NCBI GenBank assembly: GCA_001799195.1
Contig: MGSU01000136.1
Location: forward strand, 1,421 to 9,090
DNA length: 7,670 nt
Direction of reading: 5' to 3'
DNA from: Deltaproteobacteria bacterium RIFOXYA12_FULL_61_11
Lineage (GTDB): Bacteria > Bdellovibrionota_F > JAHFAK01 > YA12-FULL-61-11
Shown here in pieces: positions 5,959 through 7,670 of this stretch. The stretch's first letter is position 1. Each line of letters begins with the position of its first letter. The notes beneath the pieces are model-generated. The model had not been told where the DNA came from and ran no database searches. It saw only the letters and a list, made by a program, of their open reading frames with translations. Made by a program: the position numbers and the translations under genes.

Positions 5959-5989
5959 AATAATCTAGGAACTGCTCGCGGAGGTCCTC

Positions 5990-6934
5990 ATGCGGTCGCT
6001 CGTCGCTCTGCTTACCCTGGTTTTTTCCGCGTCACCGATCGCCCGCGCCGAGGTGTGCGAGGAAGCCTTCACCGCCCAGGGCGCCGACGCGGCCCTATGC
6101 CGAAAACTTGAAACCAGCGCCGCCCTCGCTTGCGCCCTGATCGCCCTGGAACGACTGGAACCTGCGCTGTCGCCGGACGAGGTCGTCGAGCGTTGCTCAG
6201 AGGTCCAACAGGTCGAGATCCCGACCTGCATGACCATCGCCTCGGAGCGCCACAAGAAGCTCGACCACGAGGCCTTCGAGACCTGCCTGGACACAACGGG
6301 CTATTTCGCCGACGCCGCCACCCTCGGCGATCTGGAAAAAGCCCTGACCACCTTCGAGGGCGTGTGCCGGCCGGACGAGGTGCGTCATCATCTCGAGCGG
6401 AAGTCCGACTTCGACGCCCTGCGCCTGAAGAACAACGTTGTCGCCGTGGCCAGCCTGGCCGCGGTCGTGGGGCTGCCAATTGCCGCAATCCTGGGTTGCA
6501 GCCTCGGCGACCCAGGTCCGATCCTCACCGCGATCGCCAATATTCCTGGGGCGTTGAGCCTGTTCATCGTCGGCCCGATCATGTACGGTCTCGGGTACTC
6601 GGTCAAGGCCGAGGCCGTGATCCGGGCAAGGAGACACCTCGCCGCTCGGGCCGAAGCCGAGCTCGAGCGCTTCGAGGTCGCCCTGCGCGAGGTCCTCGAC
6701 CGCCTGATCTCCCGGGACCCCGAACTCGCCGCCCGTCTGGGGAAAGTCGTGGAGGTCCGCCTCGAGGTGTTGCCCGGCGAGACCGGTCTGGCCTTCTTCA
6801 AAGAGGTTACGTTCCAACAGGGGCGTACCCGGCACCTCGTCCGCCCCGAATTTGAGCCCGGCCGCGGCACGGTCCTCGCGCTCTACAAAGACAACCTGCT
6901 CCTGGACAAGCGCCTCGGGGTCCTGGAGCGCTGA
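5990..6934 (+). CDS. Exported protein with a membrane hairpin, unknown function
   Basis: A 314-residue protein. GGAGG (5980-5984) sits 5 bases before the ATG. Residues 1-20 form a Sec signal peptide (MRS, then LVALLTLVF, ending in ARA before Glu21), so cleavage by signal peptidase I is likely. The exported part (21-148) is helical and has seven cysteines (23, 37, 48, 69, 80, 99, 126), most in short helix-like segments, consistent with disulfides. Residues about 149-172 and 178-204 are two hydrophobic stretches joined by a short GDPG turn, a membrane hairpin with Cys170 in it. Residues 205-245 are a charged helix (AARAEAELERFEVALREVLD), and the C-terminus is a small alpha/beta-like segment. 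I recognise no family. Since both ends lie on one side of a hairpin, and the signal is cleavable, the domains before and after would both be periplasmic. It stands apart from the HAD gene behind its own likely promoter. Confidence 0.8.
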   Translation: MRSLVALLTLVFSASPIARAEVCEEAFTAQGADAALCRKLETSAALACALIALERLEPALSPDEVVERCSEVQQVEIPTCMTIASERHKKLDHEAFETCLDTTGYFADAATLGDLEKALTTFEGVCRPDEVRHHLERKSDFDALRLKNNVVAVASLAAVVGLPIAAILGCSLGDPGPILTAIANIPGALSLFIVGPIMYGLGYSVKAEAVIRARRHLAARAEAELERFEVALREVLDRLISRDPELAARLGKVVEVRLEVLPGETGLAFFKEVTFQQGRTRHLVRPEFEPGRGTVLALYKDNLLLDKRLGVLER

Positions 6935-7015
6935 ACCCCCGCCCAGAGAATTTCATGCCCATCCACACTCACTCTTCCCTGTGGTGTCCCCCTCTCGCAT
7001 GGAGGAGGTGAAGCC

Positions 7016-7670
7016 TCACCAATCCTGTAACCGGAACAGTTCGAGCGGGATCTCGCGGCGAACCCTGGTCAGGTAGTGCAAGCGATAGGAGGCTTCGGCC
7101 GCGGGGTCGAAGAAGAGGACTTCGGCCGGACCGTCCGGCCCGTGTTCGCGATAGCGCACGGCAAGAGAGAGTTTTCCCCGGCCGTCATACAGTTCGCACC
7201 CCTGCAACACCGAAGATCCGACGGCCTCCACCAGCCGTTGGACCGGCTTTCCCCGGAGGATGAATTCGTGGAGGCGCAGCAACCGCCCCTGCCCATCCCT
7301 GCCCTCGGCCATACGCCAGACCTCGTGATCGGCCACGAACGGTCGACCCGAGAGCAGGGCCAGCAACCATGCGGTCGGTACGCCGGCAAGGGGAAGAGGA
7401 ACGCCGGCGAGGTCGGAGAGCTCTCCCCTCCGAACACGTCCTGAGGGGAGTTCCAGGAGTTCGAAACGTCTACCGACCAGCGCCAGTTTATGGACAGGCC
7501 TGCCGAAAGCCAAGGTCTCGATCAGCAGATGCTCCGGGGGTTGCAGGAGGAGGATCTGCATCACCTCGAGCCCTTCCCCCGCACGTTCGACCTCAGCCCT
7601 CGCCGTGGCGGCGAAAGCCTCGATCCGACCGGCCCAGGACCGCAAGGCCACCCGATGTGTTTCGGCAAGC
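7016..7670 (-). CDS. LolB/DUF4292-like outer-membrane lipoprotein-type protein (5' end outside the window)
   Basis: 217 complete codons plus the stop are visible; the frame stays open to the right edge (reading LAETHR before the GTG at 7651), so the true start and any lipoprotein signal probably lie beyond 7670. The visible part opens with an amphipathic helix and strands of the type found in LolB/LolA-fold lipoproteins: RIEAFAATARAEVERAG, then LLLQPPEHLLIETLAFGRPV, LALVGRRFELLELPSGRVRR, and LAGVPLPLAGVPTAWLLALL before SGRPF. This order (strand pair, a Pro-rich 'rendering lipid' turn, then a helix and GRP) matches DUF4292-type proteins as I remember them, and would imply lipoprotein or lipid handling at the envelope. 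The C-terminal half is less diagnostic. It converges on the 5990 gene with 81 bases between stops; its TGA falls inside a weak GGTGA/TCACC hairpin. Confidence 0.6.
   Translation of the reverse strand, partial: LAETHRVALRSWAGRIEAFAATARAEVERAGEGLEVMQILLLQPPEHLLIETLAFGRPVHKLALVGRRFELLELPSGRVRRGELSDLAGVPLPLAGVPTAWLLALLSGRPFVADHEVWRMAEGRDGQGRLLRLHEFILRGKPVQRLVEAVGSSVLQGCELYDGRGKLSLAVRYREHGPDGPAEVLFFDPAAEASYRLHYLTRVRREIPLELFRLQDW

Noticed and set aside
5833-6111. Plus-strand frame spanning the AT-rich block
   Set aside because: It crosses the likely promoter and overlaps the signal-peptide start of the exported protein in another frame.
6130-6855. Second plus-strand frame of 241 codons inside the exported-protein gene
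   Set aside because: It is very rich in Arg, Pro and Gly, typical of an out-of-frame reading of GC-rich coding DNA.
6935-7020. Possible bidirectional terminator between the convergent genes (GGTGA/TCACC hairpin)
   Set aside because: The stem is only five bases, has no T-run on either side, and includes the stop codon of the right-hand gene.

Overview
The window looks like a GC-rich Gram-negative chromosome. Two proteins carry probable lipoprotein or Sec signals, and a third resembles LolB/DUF4292-type outer-membrane lipoproteins. Short NA[IL]P[SA] repeats in one of them recall Myxococcota and related deltaproteobacterial lineages, but this placement is a weak inference. No rRNA, tRNA, CRISPR array, transposase or integrase was seen.

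Positions 1-3802 (minus strand) hold a probable defence or genome-maintenance operon, read right to left: a small excisionase-type HTH protein, a 968-residue SNF2-family helicase, a DUF4365 nuclease-like protein, and the first 32 codons of a further gene that runs off the left edge. HTH and SNF2 share GTGA (4-base overlap), and DUF4365 and the last gene share ATGA, so each pair is translationally coupled. A 96-base gap with two abutting palindromes separates the pairs. A good sigma70-type promoter (TTGACG, 17 bases, TATCGT) lies upstream of the HTH gene.

Positions 3803-3968 form a divergent intergenic region with a compact repeat cluster that may be an operator. Plus-strand genes follow: a proline-rich putative lipoprotein (3969-5009), a HAD-superfamily phosphatase (5079-5756), and, after a 233-base spacer with a tandem repeat and a very AT-rich block, a secreted or membrane-anchored cysteine-containing protein of unknown function (5990-6934). 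A LolB/DUF4292-like gene on the minus strand converges on it and is cut by the right edge (7016-7670).

The most interesting part is the left operon. It has an ATP-driven DNA translocase, a predicted PD-(D/E)XK-like protein, a dedicated small DNA-binding protein and a coupled protein of unknown role, but no methylase or classical restriction subunit is visible. The gene cut at position 1 and whatever follows it would decide whether this is a known helicase-based defence type or something new.
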